A stretch of DNA of 64,000 bases from Gammaproteobacteria bacterium (GCA_021731145.1 JAKFXX010000029.1:1-64000); one strand, 5' to 3'; positions 53,533 to 63,882 are shown, numbered from the stretch's first letter. Notes: generated by a model from the letters alone, not told the origin. Program-made: numbers and translations.

Positions 53533-54416
53533 ACCGATCTCGCCACCATGCGCTCGACCTCCACCTGACTCACATCCTTACTATCCTCCCGTGTCTTGAG
53601 TAGACAGACCAGGGAATCCATGACCGCCTCAATGTCCTGATCCAGACTATTGACACCTAGGCGCATCAGGGCCGCTGCCCAATCCAGGCTCTCCGCTATC
53701 CCCGGCTTTTTGCGCATATCGCCCTTGCGCAACTCCTGCACGAACGAGACCACCTGGCGCGCCAGCTGCGGACCGATATCGGGCAGTCGAGCGTTAACAA
53801 TGCGCAACTCTTTATCAAATCCTGGATATTCCACGTAGTAATAGAGGCATCGGCGGCGTAACGCATCGCTGAGTTCACGGGTGCTGTTAGAGGTGAGTAC
53901 AACGTATGGTTTGCTCGTGGCCTTGATGGTGCCCAGCTCCGGCACGCTGATCTGAAAGTCCGACAACACTTCCATGAGGTAGGCCTCGAACTCCTCGTCG
54001 GCGCGGTCGATCTCGTCGATCAAGAGGACCGGAGATCTTGGCTGTGTGATCGCCTGCAGCAACGGCCGTTTCAACAGGTATTTTTCGCTGAAAATCTGGT
54101 GTTCGGCGCTTTCAGGATCGACCTTCCCCTGTTCCAGCAATTTGATCGCCAGCAGTTGATGCTGGTAGTTCCACTCGTAGATGGCCGCGTTGACGTCCAA
54201 TCCTTCATAACACTGAAGTCGGATCAGCGGGCAGTCGAACAGATGGGAAAGCACGCGCGCGATTTCTGTCTTGCCTACCCCGGCTTCCCCCTCCAATAAC
54301 AAGGGCCGCTTGAGGGCGGTGAACAACTCCAAAGTAGCGGCAAGGCTGCGCTCGGCAACGTATCCGGCCTCCGCCAAACGCCGCTGCAATTCATTGACCC
54401 GTGTTGTTTCACTCAT
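53529..54416 (-). CDS. coxD: MoxR-family AAA+ ATPase CoxD
   Basis: This 295-residue AAA+ protein has Walker A LLLEGEAGVGKTEIARVL, Walker B VLLIDEIDRADEEFEAYL and an arginine-finger region in SNSTRELSDALRRRCLYY. CoxD is needed for sulfuration and copper insertion at the CoxL active site in Oligotropha. It lies between coxG and coxE in the operon. Confidence 0.93.
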   Translation of the reverse strand: MSETTRVNELQRRLAEAGYVAERSLAATLELFTALKRPLLLEGEAGVGKTEIARVLSHLFDCPLIRLQCYEGLDVNAAIYEWNYQHQLLAIKLLEQGKVDPESAEHQIFSEKYLLKRPLLQAITQPRSPVLLIDEIDRADEEFEAYLMEVLSDFQISVPELGTIKATSKPYVVLTSNSTRELSDALRRRCLYYYVEYPGFDKELRIVNARLPDIGPQLARQVVSFVQELRKGDMRKKPGIAESLDWAAALMRLGVNSLDQDIEAVMDSLVCLLKTREDSKDVSQVEVERMVARSV

Positions 54417-54441
54417 ATCTGCCCCCTACCCGTTTCTCCAT

Positions 54442-55041
54442 TCAAGCCGTATCGCCCGGCTTCTTGCCGAACAGACTTTTGAAAAAACCGACGATGACAG
54501 ACCAGGCGAAGGCCAAGCCGTTGAGTTCCTTGGGCTGCTCGGCTAGTTGTTCCTTGGCCGCTTCGGCTGCCTCAGCATCACCGCCAAGGGTAATGACATT
54601 GTTGATAAAGTTTTGTCCAAATTGGTTGAGGATTTGATCCGCCACCTGGGTCATCATGCGCCCGCCCAGGCTGGCGGCCTTGCCGTTGACAGTGACCGTG
54701 GCCTTGCCCTTGAGTTCACAGCCACCACCATCAGCATCGACGATCCAGGCGGTCAAATCCATCTCTGCTGTTGAAGTCCCCTTGGTATCCTGCCCCGTAC
54801 CAATCAAGCGCAATTCACGCTTATCGGCATTGATACCCTTGATCACGATATCGCCATTGAAGGCCATTGTGGCAGGCCCGATCTTGGTCTTCACCTTCCC
54901 CTTATAGTTTTTGTCATCAATGGTTTCGGTAATCTCCGCGCCTGGCATGCAGCCAGCCACGCCGGGAATATTCTGCAGAAACGCCCAACCAGCAGCGGCT
55001 GACGACGCGATGGGAAAAGACTTATCAATATTGACTTGCAT
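54442..55041 (-). CDS. coxG: CO dehydrogenase subunit G (CoxG, SRPBCC)
   Basis: This 199-residue SRPBCC-fold protein has WAFLQNIPGVAGCMPGAEIT and GKATVTVNGKAASLGGRMMT. A C-terminal amphipathic/hydrophobic tail (LAFAWSVIVGFFKSLFGKK) fits the known role of CoxG in attaching CO dehydrogenase to the membrane. I chose ATG 55041; the longer frame to 55092 is not family-like. It follows coxL by 57 bp. Confidence 0.9.
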   Translation of the reverse strand: MQVNIDKSFPIASSAAAGWAFLQNIPGVAGCMPGAEITETIDDKNYKGKVKTKIGPATMAFNGDIVIKGINADKRELRLIGTGQDTKGTSTAEMDLTAWIVDADGGGCELKGKATVTVNGKAASLGGRMMTQVADQILNQFGQNFINNVITLGGDAEAAEAAKEQLAEQPKELNGLAFAWSVIVGFFKSLFGKKPGDTA

Positions 55042-55098
55042 GTGTTGCCTCCAACTGCATTGAATAACCGGGGCACATAAGACCCCGGTCAATCTGGA

Positions 55099-57504
55099 TC
55101 ACTCACGCTTATCCAAACTCAGCTCATGGATCTTCTGCCATACTCGGAACGAGGTGTGCGGCATGTTCATGTGAGTGACGCCTTTGTGGGCAAAGGCATT
55201 CACCACCGCCGAAGTGAAGCAGGGAATGCTTCCAACGTGGGGCGACTCGGCCACACCCTTGGCGCCCAACGGATGATGGGGCGAGGGAGTAACGGTATAG
55301 TCCGTCTCCCAATGAGGCGTCTCCATGGTAGTGGGGATGAAATAGTCCATGAAAGTGTTGCCAAGAATATTACCCTCCGCATCGAAAGGCAGCTCTTGAC
55401 CCATGGCCACGGCAAAACCCTCATTCAAACCGCCGTGAATCTGCCCTTCGATGATCATGGGGTTGATGCGCGTGCCGCAGTCGTCCAGCGCATAGAAACG
55501 CCGCACCTTGACCTCACCCGTGTATTTGTCGATATCCACCACACACAGATAGGCGCCAAACGGGTAGGTAAAGTTGGGCGGATCATAATAATTCACCGCT
55601 TCCAGTCCTGGTTCCAGCCCCTCTGGTGGGCGATTGTAAGCCGCCCAAGCGATCTCCTTCATGGTCTTTTCCGCACCCGGCACGCCCTTGACTTTGAAGC
55701 GGTCAATATCCCATTCCAGATCATTCTCGCTGGCCTCAAGCAGATGGGCCGCAATTTTGCGGGCCTTGTCATGGATTTTGCGTGCTGCCATGGCCGTCGC
55801 GGCACCGCCTACCGGGGTGCTGCGGGAACCGTAGGTTCCCAGACCATAAGGTGCAGTATCGGTATCGCCCTCTTCGATTTGAATCTCATCCGACGGGATA
55901 CCCAGCTCGCTGGCGATGATCTGGGCATAGGTGGTCTGGTGTCCCTGCCCCTGGCTTATGGTCCCCATGCGGGCAATTACGCTACCGGTAGGATGTACCC
56001 GGATCTCAGCACTATCGAACATGCCGACGCCAAGGATGTCACAGTTACGGCTGGGACCAGCCCCCACGACCTCAGTGAAGGTGGTGACACCAATACCCAT
56101 CAACTCGCCCTTGCTACGTTTCTCGGCTTGCTCTTTGATAAGTCCTTCATAATCAACCGCTTTTAAGACCTTTGTCAGCGCAGTGTGGTAGTCGCCGCTG
56201 TCAAGCTCCCAGCCAAGTGCCGTGTGGTAGGGGAACTGCTCCGGCTTAACGAAATTGCGCATGCGCAGCTCCATCCTGTCTATGCCCAGTTTCTGGGCCA
56301 GCACGTCCATCATGCGTTCAATGACATAGACTGCCTCGGTGACACGGAAAGAACAACGGTAGGCCACCCCGCCCGGGGCCTTGTTAGTGTAAACACCGTC
56401 TACCTTGACATAGGCGACAGGGATATCATAGGAACCGGTGCAAATACTGAAAAACCCGGCGGGCCACTTGGTCGGCTGCGCATGGGAATTGAAGGCGCCG
56501 TGATCAGCCAGAACGTTGACGCGCAACCCCTTGATGCGGCCGTTCTTATCGGCGGCCAACTCGCCTGTCATGTAATAGTCGCGGGCCCAGGCGGTCGTAG
56601 AGAGATGTTCCATACGATCCTCGACCCACTTGACAGGACGCCCCAGCACGATAGACGCCACGATGGCCGTGACATAACCGGGATAGATCCCCACCTTGTT
56701 ACCAAAACCACCGCCGATGTCGGGCGAAATGATCCGTACCTTGCTTTCCGGTAGGCCGGACAACATGGACACCACCGTGCGTACGATGTGCGGTGCCTGG
56801 GAGGTGATATAGACCATGAGGCTGCCCTTGACCTTATCAAAAGAGGCCACGCACCCGCAGGTCTCCAGCGGGCTGGGATGGACCCGCGGATAGTATATCT
56901 CCTCCTTGACGACAACCTCCGCTTCATCAAACGCCCGACTGGTCGCTTCCTGCTCACCCACTTCCCAACTGAAGATATGATTGGGGTGCTTGCGCGGCCC
57001 CTGTCCTGCATTGTCTTTATCCTTTATATCCTCACGCAGGATGGGCGCATCGTCATCAAGGGCCTTGTGCGGATCAACCAGTACTGGCAGTGGTTCGTAC
57101 TCCACCTCCACCAGTTCCACGGCATCGGCGGCGATATAGCGATCATCCGCGATAACCACCGCCACCTCCTGATATTGGAGATGCACCTTTTCGTCAGCCA
57201 GCACGGCCTGAACATCACCGGCAAGCGTGGGCATCCAGTGCAGATTCAGCGGCTTGAGGTCTGCGGCCGTTAACACGGCATGCACACCGGGCAGCGCCAA
57301 CGCCTTGTCTTTGTTGATGGACTTGATACGGGCATGGGCATAAGGACTGCGCACCATATCGGCAAAGAGCATGCCGGGCAGTTTGACATCATCAACATAG
57401 GTGCCCTTGCCTTGAATGAAACGCGGGTCTTCTTTGCGTTTGCGTGAACAGCCAAGCCCTTGGAGCTTGTCTTCCCGAGCCAAATCTTCTGCTGTAGTTG
57501 CCAT
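55099..57504 (-). CDS. coxL: CO dehydrogenase large subunit CoxL, form I
   Basis: This 801-residue molybdopterin enzyme has the form I active-site motif AYRCSFR at residues 381-387 (56344-56364); Cys384 corresponds to the Cu-Mo bridging Cys388 of Oligotropha CoxL. Other family blocks are PDIGGGFGNKVGIYPGYVTA, ISQGQGHQTTYAQIIASELG and HPLGAKGVAESPHVGSIPC with the catalytic Glu. It oxidises CO to CO2 and feeds electrons through CoxS and CoxM to the respiratory chain. I chose ATG 57504 although the frame is open to 57861. Confidence 0.97.
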   Translation of the reverse strand: MATTAEDLAREDKLQGLGCSRKRKEDPRFIQGKGTYVDDVKLPGMLFADMVRSPYAHARIKSINKDKALALPGVHAVLTAADLKPLNLHWMPTLAGDVQAVLADEKVHLQYQEVAVVIADDRYIAADAVELVEVEYEPLPVLVDPHKALDDDAPILREDIKDKDNAGQGPRKHPNHIFSWEVGEQEATSRAFDEAEVVVKEEIYYPRVHPSPLETCGCVASFDKVKGSLMVYITSQAPHIVRTVVSMLSGLPESKVRIISPDIGGGFGNKVGIYPGYVTAIVASIVLGRPVKWVEDRMEHLSTTAWARDYYMTGELAADKNGRIKGLRVNVLADHGAFNSHAQPTKWPAGFFSICTGSYDIPVAYVKVDGVYTNKAPGGVAYRCSFRVTEAVYVIERMMDVLAQKLGIDRMELRMRNFVKPEQFPYHTALGWELDSGDYHTALTKVLKAVDYEGLIKEQAEKRSKGELMGIGVTTFTEVVGAGPSRNCDILGVGMFDSAEIRVHPTGSVIARMGTISQGQGHQTTYAQIIASELGIPSDEIQIEEGDTDTAPYGLGTYGSRSTPVGGAATAMAARKIHDKARKIAAHLLEASENDLEWDIDRFKVKGVPGAEKTMKEIAWAAYNRPPEGLEPGLEAVNYYDPPNFTYPFGAYLCVVDIDKYTGEVKVRRFYALDDCGTRINPMIIEGQIHGGLNEGFAVAMGQELPFDAEGNILGNTFMDYFIPTTMETPHWETDYTVTPSPHHPLGAKGVAESPHVGSIPCFTSAVVNAFAHKGVTHMNMPHTSFRVWQKIHELSLDKRE

Positions 57505-57521
57505 GATAGTTCGTTCCTCCG

Positions 57522-57998
57522 TCACACTGACTGCATTTTTTCTGCAGCGACCTTGACCGCCTTGATGATGTTCTGATAGCCCGTACAGCGGCACAGGTTG
57601 CCCGACAAACCCCAGCGAATTTCTTCTTCCGTTGGGTTCGGATTTTCCTGCAAAAACCGGTAGGCACGTATTAGCATGCCAGGAGTGCAAAAACCGCATT
57701 GCAGTCCATGCTCCTGCATGAACGCCTCCTGAACAGCATGCAGCACGCCGTTCTGAGCCAACCCCTCTACAGTCATCACCTCGCTCCCGTCCGCCTGGAC
57801 GGCAAGCACGGTGCAGGATTTGACCGATTCGCCATTCAGGTCGACAGTGCAAACGCCACAATGACTGGTTTCACAGCCGATGTGCGTGCCGGTCTGACCA
57901 CATTGTTCGCGGATAACGTGTACCAGTAGCTCGCGCGATTCAACCAGCGCATTCACCTGTTGGCCATTGAGCTTGAAGGAAATATTATGCTTTGCCAT
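57522..57998 (-). CDS. coxS: CO dehydrogenase small subunit CoxS
   Basis: This 158-residue protein binds two 2Fe-2S clusters: an N-terminal plant-type ferredoxin site ([19 protein letters not shown] plus SC) and a C-terminal site ([32 protein letters not shown]). It passes electrons from CoxL to CoxM. It lies 17 bp before coxL and 5 bp after coxM. Confidence 0.97.
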   Translation of the reverse strand: MAKHNISFKLNGQQVNALVESRELLVHVIREQCGQTGTHIGCETSHCGVCTVDLNGESVKSCTVLAVQADGSEVMTVEGLAQNGVLHAVQEAFMQEHGLQCGFCTPGMLIRAYRFLQENPNPTEEEIRWGLSGNLCRCTGYQNIIKAVKVAAEKMQSV

Positions 57999-58003
57999 AT
58001 CGA

Positions 58004-58870
58004 TTACCCCTTTGCCCGTGCCAGCGCGTCGCGAATAGAGCGCCGGGTCATTTCTGCTGCCATGTGAGTCTTGTATTCCTCGTCGCCACGCAGGTCCTTT
58101 GCCGGTTCGCAGACCGCCATCACCTGCTGCGCGGCTTGTTCAATTAGGGCTTCACTGATTACCTGCCCACGCAGGATGTTCTCGGCCTCGTCGGCCCTGA
58201 ATGCAGTGGGGCCCACATTAGTGAGAGTGATGCGAATGTCGGCACATGTGTTTCCATTAAGCTTCAGCACCACTGTCGACGCCGCCGTGGCAAAATCCCC
58301 AGTCTTGCGCTTAAGCTTGTTAAAGCCGTAACCGGTACCAGAAGTGAATGGAGGAACGCGGATCTCGGTCATGATTTCGCCCTGCTGCAGATCCGTCCAA
58401 TAGGTGCCAAGAAAGAATCCGTTAGCGGGTACCTCACGCTCACCATTCGGACCGCGCAACACGAATGTTGCGTCGAGCGCCATCATGGCGGCAGGGTGGT
58501 CGTTACCGGGATCGCCGTGCGCGATATCTCCACCGATCGTGCCACGATTACGCACCTGCGGGTCTGCAATCAATCGCGCCACTGCGGGAATGAGCGGGCA
58601 CTTCTGTTGGAGAAGTTCGGAGGCAATCAGTTCATTCTCAGTGGTCATCGCACCGATGCGAACTGTTCCGCCCTGTTCGTGGATACCCTTTATCTCACCG
58701 ATACGACTGATGTCAATCAGGTGTGCCGGCTCGGCGAAACGCAGCTTCATCATAGGCAATAAACTATGCCCCCCAGCGAGTATCTTGGCTTCATCGCCAT
58801 ACTCCCCAAGTAGGGCGACCACCTCGTCTACGGTGGTCGGTATATGGTATTCGAACTTACCAGGAATCAT
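58004..58870 (-). CDS. coxM: CO dehydrogenase medium subunit CoxM
   Basis: This 288-residue FAD-binding subunit has the two flavin motifs of the family, [19 protein letters not shown] and [18 protein letters not shown]. It passes electrons to quinone. It is the first gene of the cox operon; GGGGAGG lies before the ATG. The 262 bp upstream (58871-59132) hold no gene and should contain the cox promoter, which I could not place with confidence. Confidence 0.96.
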   Translation of the reverse strand: MIPGKFEYHIPTTVDEVVALLGEYGDEAKILAGGHSLLPMMKLRFAEPAHLIDISRIGEIKGIHEQGGTVRIGAMTTENELIASELLQQKCPLIPAVARLIADPQVRNRGTIGGDIAHGDPGNDHPAAMMALDATFVLRGPNGEREVPANGFFLGTYWTDLQQGEIMTEIRVPPFTSGTGYGFNKLKRKTGDFATAASTVVLKLNGNTCADIRITLTNVGPTAFRADEAENILRGQVISEALIEQAAQQVMAVCEPAKDLRGDEEYKTHMAAEMTRRSIRDALARAKG

Positions 58871-59132
58871 TGGCGCCTCCCCTATGGCAAATCTAAGTAA
58901 CGAAGCGCCACCAGTACCCTGCTACGGTTCCACGGGAGGCGCGTCTTGGAATGCTACCATATGAGTATCGGCTCGCCAGATAACATTATCAAGCCCTAAT
59001 TCATTGCTACTATCAATTTTTTCGCGCAGGTAGACATAGGGGAAGTGGCAGGGTATTTCTTGCACGTTTTCGCAGCCGTCGCAAGCCGCGCTCGTTGGGG
59101 ACGAGAGTTGAGCACAAGGTAGGAGGCCGCCT

Positions 59133-60410
59133 TTATTTCACGTCCACTTGTTCAACTCGCTTCTCAAACCATGGCGTAAGTTGCCCTTTGGTCTCTGCGG
59201 CTGCATGTCCCACCTGATGTTTCATCATAAGTACCTTGCACAGCACCAGCATGGCGAACAAGTGATAGTAAAGGTCGAAATATGCCAAGCCTAAAAAGGT
59301 TCCCGCCGCAGCATACCCAATCAGGCTCACTTGAAGCATGGACGCTAAATCAGACAGCCATTTTGCATCAGGGATTCCCTTGGCGTTTTTGATTACCCAG
59401 CCTCCCGCCCGCCATGCAAATAGCCATATCATCAAAAACAGGATTAGGCCTACAAAGCCGTGCTCACCAAGAATCTCAAAATAAATGCTGTGCGCTTCGG
59501 TTCGTCCGGCAAAGATTTCAAAGCCGCCTCCGGTGAGAGGATTTTTTACTGCGGTATCAAAAGCAAATTGCCAGGCTTCAATTCGCCCTTGAGCCGATTG
59601 ATCAGCCTCATATGTCTTAATGGTATGCATACGGTCAAACCAGGATTGAGGCATGAAAGATAATGCCGCAGGAATGGCAAGACTCAAAAGAATCAGCAGG
59701 ATAACTTTCTGGCGGCTTTTCATGATAAGAAAAAGCCCCATTACGGACATGCCCAGTAGCGCACCGCGTGATTGCGTCCCCAATATCGCGATGATGGTAA
59801 AAAACATGGCCCCTGCAAGGCCATTACGCAGCCATATCTGCCGGGTATTTAATTGAAGATACCGCATCAGGGGGATGGTCATAATCAGCGCAAGGCCAAT
59901 TTCGTTATTGCCACCGATAAATGTGCCATTCGGGCCCATTACATGCTGACCGCCACCGCTGGTGATAGTGAAAATCCCACCCTTTATCCCATAAAACCCT
60001 AATGACAAGGCGATGATCCAAACCAGGGCATGCAGGCGCTCGCGGGTATTTATGAGTATCAGCGTCAGAAATATCATTACCTGAATTTTGACGACCTTTT
60101 CCAACTGCAGCCACGCCAGATTGGAATACTGCGCGAAGAAGGTGGTCGTCAGCATCCATAGAATGAATACTAACAACAAGATGGTTTCCTTGGTCCATGG
60201 AATACGCTTGGGTTCTTTCGAGAAAATAAAAGCAACGAGCGTGACAACCCCCACGATCATGGCAAAGGGGAAGTTGGTGGCAAAACCCCAGGATAAACGG
60301 TGTGGGTTCATATACCCAAGCCACGACCAGAGCAATATTCCAATGTAAGGTTGCAGGAATATTGACGGAAGGGTGCCCAGGACAACCAGGGTTACGAAAA
60401 TATCTCTCAT
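59133..60410 (-). CDS. O-antigen ligase-like protein, exosortase A system-associated
   Basis: This 425-residue membrane protein has about ten helices and the characteristic start VTLVVLGTLPSIFLQPYIGI followed by WLGYMNPHRLSWGFATNFPF. This matches the family described as putative O-glycosylation ligase of exosortase A clusters. A large periplasmic loop contains TGGGFEIFAGRTEAHSIYFE with the Wzy/WaaL-type conserved residues. It should polymerise or transfer glycans. It is the last gene of the polysaccharide operon seen here. Confidence 0.88.
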   Translation of the reverse strand: MRDIFVTLVVLGTLPSIFLQPYIGILLWSWLGYMNPHRLSWGFATNFPFAMIVGVVTLVAFIFSKEPKRIPWTKETILLLVFILWMLTTTFFAQYSNLAWLQLEKVVKIQVMIFLTLILINTRERLHALVWIIALSLGFYGIKGGIFTITSGGGQHVMGPNGTFIGGNNEIGLALIMTIPLMRYLQLNTRQIWLRNGLAGAMFFTIIAILGTQSRGALLGMSVMGLFLIMKSRQKVILLILLSLAIPAALSFMPQSWFDRMHTIKTYEADQSAQGRIEAWQFAFDTAVKNPLTGGGFEIFAGRTEAHSIYFEILGEHGFVGLILFLMIWLFAWRAGGWVIKNAKGIPDAKWLSDLASMLQVSLIGYAAAGTFLGLAYFDLYYHLFAMLVLCKVLMMKHQVGHAAAETKGQLTPWFEKRVEQVDVK

Positions 60411-60422
60411 ATCGCCACTTTT

Positions 60423-61229
60423 TTATTTCCTGAACCAGAAAACACGCTGTTGTAGACTTGTGCCTTTTAAGAGACCATTTCGTAATAACTCCGCGACTTT
60501 GCGCTCATGCCGCAAGCCTCGATCCTTCACTTGGTAAAGGTGTCCTTTGCTGGTTTGTGTCTGGCCTAACTGTTCCCCCTGCTCCAGCCGATCAAACAGT
60601 TCCGCATAAATTTCTGCACTGTCACGCACGGCTCGCCAGAAGAGCGTCAATTCATCATCCCCCTCTTCCACTGCCGGGCTGATGTGAGCGATGAGCTTGC
60701 CTGAGTCTATACCGGCATCGATAAAATGGAGGGTACAACCCACCTGCTCCGGCTCTTTATTGTAAAGCGCCCAAAAAGTATTGTCGGCGCCACGGTAGTT
60801 TGGAGAAAGGCCGCCATGTAAATTTACGATGCCTATCCGCCCTTTTTTTAGCAGCTCCCCGCGTATCAATGATGTGCCAAATACGGCGATGATATCTGGA
60901 TTGTGGTTTTCAACCAATGCAATGACATCCGGATGGTTGATGTGTGGCACCTCCACCAGTAAATCTTTTCTTTCAAGGTGAGGGTTCTGATCACCAAAGA
61001 AAAAAGTCGCTTCACCACCGCCCGTGTAGCGTTTCCGGTCACGCAGCCAACGCCATGCTTTGCGAAAGAGATTGTCGGGCCTTAACAGTTTCGCAATCTT
61101 TTTTGCGCTCCAGTGGCTTCCGGTTTCCTGGGCTATGGCGACCGGATTGGCAGCGCGGCACAACCTGTTAGCCACATGTAAATGACGTGGCGAGCGTCCG
61201 CAGAGGATCATAACCGTCAGCTTAGACAT
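60423..61229 (-). CDS. Formyltransferase-fold protein
   Basis: This 268-residue protein has the formyltransferase core: IAVFGTSLIRGELLKKGRIG, IVNLHGGLSPNYRGADNTFW (with the catalytic Asn-His-Asp pattern as HGGLSP-YRG) and GCTLHFIDAGIDSGKLIAHI. It probably N-formylates an amino sugar precursor using 10-formyl-tetrahydrofolate, as in surface polysaccharide pathways. It overlaps the toroid-protein gene by 8 bases. Confidence 0.87.
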   Translation of the reverse strand: MSKLTVMILCGRSPRHLHVANRLCRAANPVAIAQETGSHWSAKKIAKLLRPDNLFRKAWRWLRDRKRYTGGGEATFFFGDQNPHLERKDLLVEVPHINHPDVIALVENHNPDIIAVFGTSLIRGELLKKGRIGIVNLHGGLSPNYRGADNTFWALYNKEPEQVGCTLHFIDAGIDSGKLIAHISPAVEEGDDELTLFWRAVRDSAEIYAELFDRLEQGEQLGQTQTSKGHLYQVKDRGLRHERKVAELLRNGLLKGTSLQQRVFWFRK

Positions 61230-62439
61230 GATGCTGAATCTCTACAGCGGGTTTCTTCACGTCGGACACGGGTGGTATGGCGATGTCCGCCATGTCCATC
61301 ATCAGCGCATCCGCGAAAAACTTTGCAGCCCAGTTGGGGTATTCAAACCTTGAATATCCCCCCCAGATGGGTGCTGATCCTGCGATTCCGCCTTTTACTG
61401 TGCTGCATGGATCATTGAGTCGATGATTTTTTTTCAGGTAGCTCAGCGCGCGGCGCGCGGGCTCTTTGAATTCGATTACGCCACAATCCTGCGCCAGACG
61501 CGTCCAGTTAAGGCTCATTTGCGCAACACCCGTGAGGCAGCAATAGCTTGATTTAGGAACCCAGCCATCACCGTATGTCCCTGCAAGCCAGCCGTCTTGA
61601 CGCTGTGCCGTCGACATGGCTTTGGCCGCTTTGATTGCCACCCCGATATATCGCTCGTCACCCAGCAATATGCCACTTTCAAGAAATCCCCGGATGGCAT
61701 AGGCAATCGTGTGGGTAAACGGTGGACGGTCGAGGGTGAACGCATTGGTGGCAAACCAGCCGGAATCGGTTTGCTGGGTAAGCGCCCAGTCGAGGTTGCG
61801 TGTCGCTGCATTTTTTAACGCCAGCTCTTCCGCGACCAGCCCTGCGCTGAGCAAGGCCCAGGTTCCACGGGTGTTGTAGGTGTGAGGTAAAGCGTTGTGC
61901 TCATAGCGGCGCCAACAGCCATCTTCATCCTGTTGTTTGACAAGCCAGTGCCCGGCTTTTACTGCGGCAAGCAAACACTCTGAGCGACCCAGTTGCAGAT
62001 AACCCGCCAACATGCCGTGCATAATCTGCCCGGTGTTGAAAATGACAGGCTGGCTGCCGGGTTCGCCGAAGTGGCCGGGAAAAGCACCGTCGGCCTGCTG
62101 TACTGACAGCTCCCAGTCGATCATGCGGTGTGCCCGGCGCAATAATTCAGGCTGATCTAAAAGTCTCGCGGCTGCTATAAAAGTTTCGATGATATAGCCC
62201 GTTGTTTCCGGGTAACTTGGCAGCCACCCATCCTCAAAACTCCAGCCTGCCGAGACGCCGCCGGCATCGGATTTTCCGTCTCTTGCGTCTTGCGCCACAC
62301 ACAACCATTCGATGGCCGCCCGCAGATGGGTCATATGGTCCCGCTCGGGCTGGCTCGACATTGCCATCACATCTTGGACGATGAGACGCAGATGGCGCGG
62401 TCGCCAGGGTTTATAGCCAATAAGTTTACTGAGGCTCAT
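61222..62439 (-). CDS. Alpha/alpha-toroid protein in polysaccharide locus
   Basis: This 405-residue protein is built of repeated helical hairpins with Trp/Tyr-Gly motifs (WELSVQQADGAFPGHFGE, HWLVKQQDEDGCWRRYEHNA, WALTQQTDSGWFATNAF), the (alpha/alpha)6 toroid pattern of glycoside hydrolases, lyases and terpenoid cyclases. No catalytic site was recognised. With its position between a formyltransferase and an AMP-ligase it is likely a polysaccharide-modifying protein (inference). Confidence 0.75.
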   Translation of the reverse strand: MSLSKLIGYKPWRPRHLRLIVQDVMAMSSQPERDHMTHLRAAIEWLCVAQDARDGKSDAGGVSAGWSFEDGWLPSYPETTGYIIETFIAAARLLDQPELLRRAHRMIDWELSVQQADGAFPGHFGEPGSQPVIFNTGQIMHGMLAGYLQLGRSECLLAAVKAGHWLVKQQDEDGCWRRYEHNALPHTYNTRGTWALLSAGLVAEELALKNAATRNLDWALTQQTDSGWFATNAFTLDRPPFTHTIAYAIRGFLESGILLGDERYIGVAIKAAKAMSTAQRQDGWLAGTYGDGWVPKSSYCCLTGVAQMSLNWTRLAQDCGVIEFKEPARRALSYLKKNHRLNDPCSTVKGGIAGSAPIWGGYSRFEYPNWAAKFFADALMMDMADIAIPPVSDVKKPAVEIQHHV

Positions 62440-62451
62440 CGCTTTATTTCT

Positions 62452-63882
62452 CTACAAATGCTGTTCTTGAGTTTGCCCGATAGCACCTGCCCCAGCAGGC
62501 AGCGCCACATGGCTGACAACATAACGGTGTTTCCCGGAGGCTTCTGGAGGAATGTCGTCCACCAGGCGCACTTCAACCCTGACGTCTGTACCCAATCGCG
62601 CCTGAATTCCTTGTATAACTTTATTGCCGAATTCAGGCTGCCAGCGTTGATTTGGAACTACCAGAATTTCTACCCTATCTACGGTATGCTGGATAAATTT
62701 AAATTCCCCTATCCCCTCAGTCGCTCTTAGCACATAAATTACCGCCAGGGCGTGCATCACCGTGCCGTCCGGGTGAATAATAAAATCCGTGGTGCGGCCT
62801 ACCACTTCTGAAATAACGTGCAGCCCCCTGCCCTCTTTGCACGCTTCATCGGCGCAGCGCACCATGTCACCTGTACGATAGCGGATAAACGGCTGGGCCT
62901 GGGAACATAGGCCCGTCATCACCGCTTCTCCAATTTGGCCGGGCGCAACGGGGCGGCCATTCGGGTCGAGAACTTCGAGAATGATACTTTCGCTCATGAG
63001 CAGCATCTGGCCTTCAGGTGTTTCATGGGCGGTAAAACCAATGTCGCGACTGCCGAATTCATTGGCTGCCGGCACACCAAAGACAGTCTGGATCAATGTT
63101 CTTTGATAGGGATAAAGCGGCTCACCGGTAGTGCATACCACTTTCAGGCCGGGCAAATTAAGCTTTATGCCACGCGCCTCTACCCTTGCCGCCAGGAGCG
63201 CCACGCTACTCGCATACCCATAGATACACTTTGGTTGAAAAATTTGGATGGCGTCGATGTAGGCATCCATGTTCGATATCGACATATCGAAGGCATTTAA
63301 AACCAGTTGATTAAGCATACGGTCGCGCAGGGTTTTAATGCGATCCGTTTTGCTCAATTCCACAGGCGCTCCCCACAGATAGACTTCCCGGTCACCCACA
63401 TCAACGCCCCACCAGCGGCGCGCACGAATGCGCCCTGCCGCATCGGATGCTTGACGCCAGCGGCCATAGTAGAAGATCAAGGGCTGGCCACTGGAGCCGC
63501 CAGTGTTGTACTTGAATGCCCCGCCTGGAACAGCGCGCCATGCAATATGATCAATATTTTCCATCGCGTCTGCCTTATTCATTGTAGGCAGGCGTTGCAG
63601 ATCTTTCATGGTTAGTGGCGCAACCTTTCCTAACTCTATACCCGCCTCGCGGATTCGCTTGGCATGCCAGGGGCTGTGCTTGAGCGCGAGATCAAGCAAC
63701 TCTCCAAGTTTAACCATTTGAAGTTTTTCGATCTCTTCCCTGGAAAGCCACTGGCTGTGCTCCAAGTTGCCCAAATACGGGAAAGTAGGACGATGCATCA
63801 GACGTTCGTGCAACGGAAAAAACACGCTGGACACCCAGGCGGGGTACCCATTGCGCGAAGCGGAAAATCTATCTCTCATCAT
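62452..63882 (-). CDS. Phenylacetate-CoA ligase-like (CapK family) protein
   Basis: This 476-residue adenylate-forming enzyme of the PaaK/CapK type has the P-loop-like FKYNTGGSSGQPLIFYYGR, VCTTGEPLYPYQRTLIQTVF, ANEFGSRDIGFTAHE and the RYRTGDMVRCADEACKEGRG motif. CapK-type members are common in capsule and exopolysaccharide loci, but the acyl substrate is unknown. Its start codon overlaps the stop of the partial glycosyltransferase at the window edge. Confidence 0.88.
   Translation of the reverse strand: MMRDRFSASRNGYPAWVSSVFFPLHERLMHRPTFPYLGNLEHSQWLSREEIEKLQMVKLGELLDLALKHSPWHAKRIREAGIELGKVAPLTMKDLQRLPTMNKADAMENIDHIAWRAVPGGAFKYNTGGSSGQPLIFYYGRWRQASDAAGRIRARRWWGVDVGDREVYLWGAPVELSKTDRIKTLRDRMLNQLVLNAFDMSISNMDAYIDAIQIFQPKCIYGYASSVALLAARVEARGIKLNLPGLKVVCTTGEPLYPYQRTLIQTVFGVPAANEFGSRDIGFTAHETPEGQMLLMSESIILEVLDPNGRPVAPGQIGEAVMTGLCSQAQPFIRYRTGDMVRCADEACKEGRGLHVISEVVGRTTDFIIHPDGTVMHALAVIYVLRATEGIGEFKFIQHTVDRVEILVVPNQRWQPEFGNKVIQGIQARLGTDVRVEVRLVDDIPPEASGKHRYVVSHVALPAGAGAIGQTQEQHL

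Noticed and set aside
57505-57861. N-terminal extension of CoxL
   Set aside because: The extension lies inside coxS in another frame; the ATG at 57504 gives the normal CoxL length.
58975-59030. FNR-like site upstream of coxM
   Set aside because: TTGATAGTAGCAAT on the minus strand has only one proper half-site.
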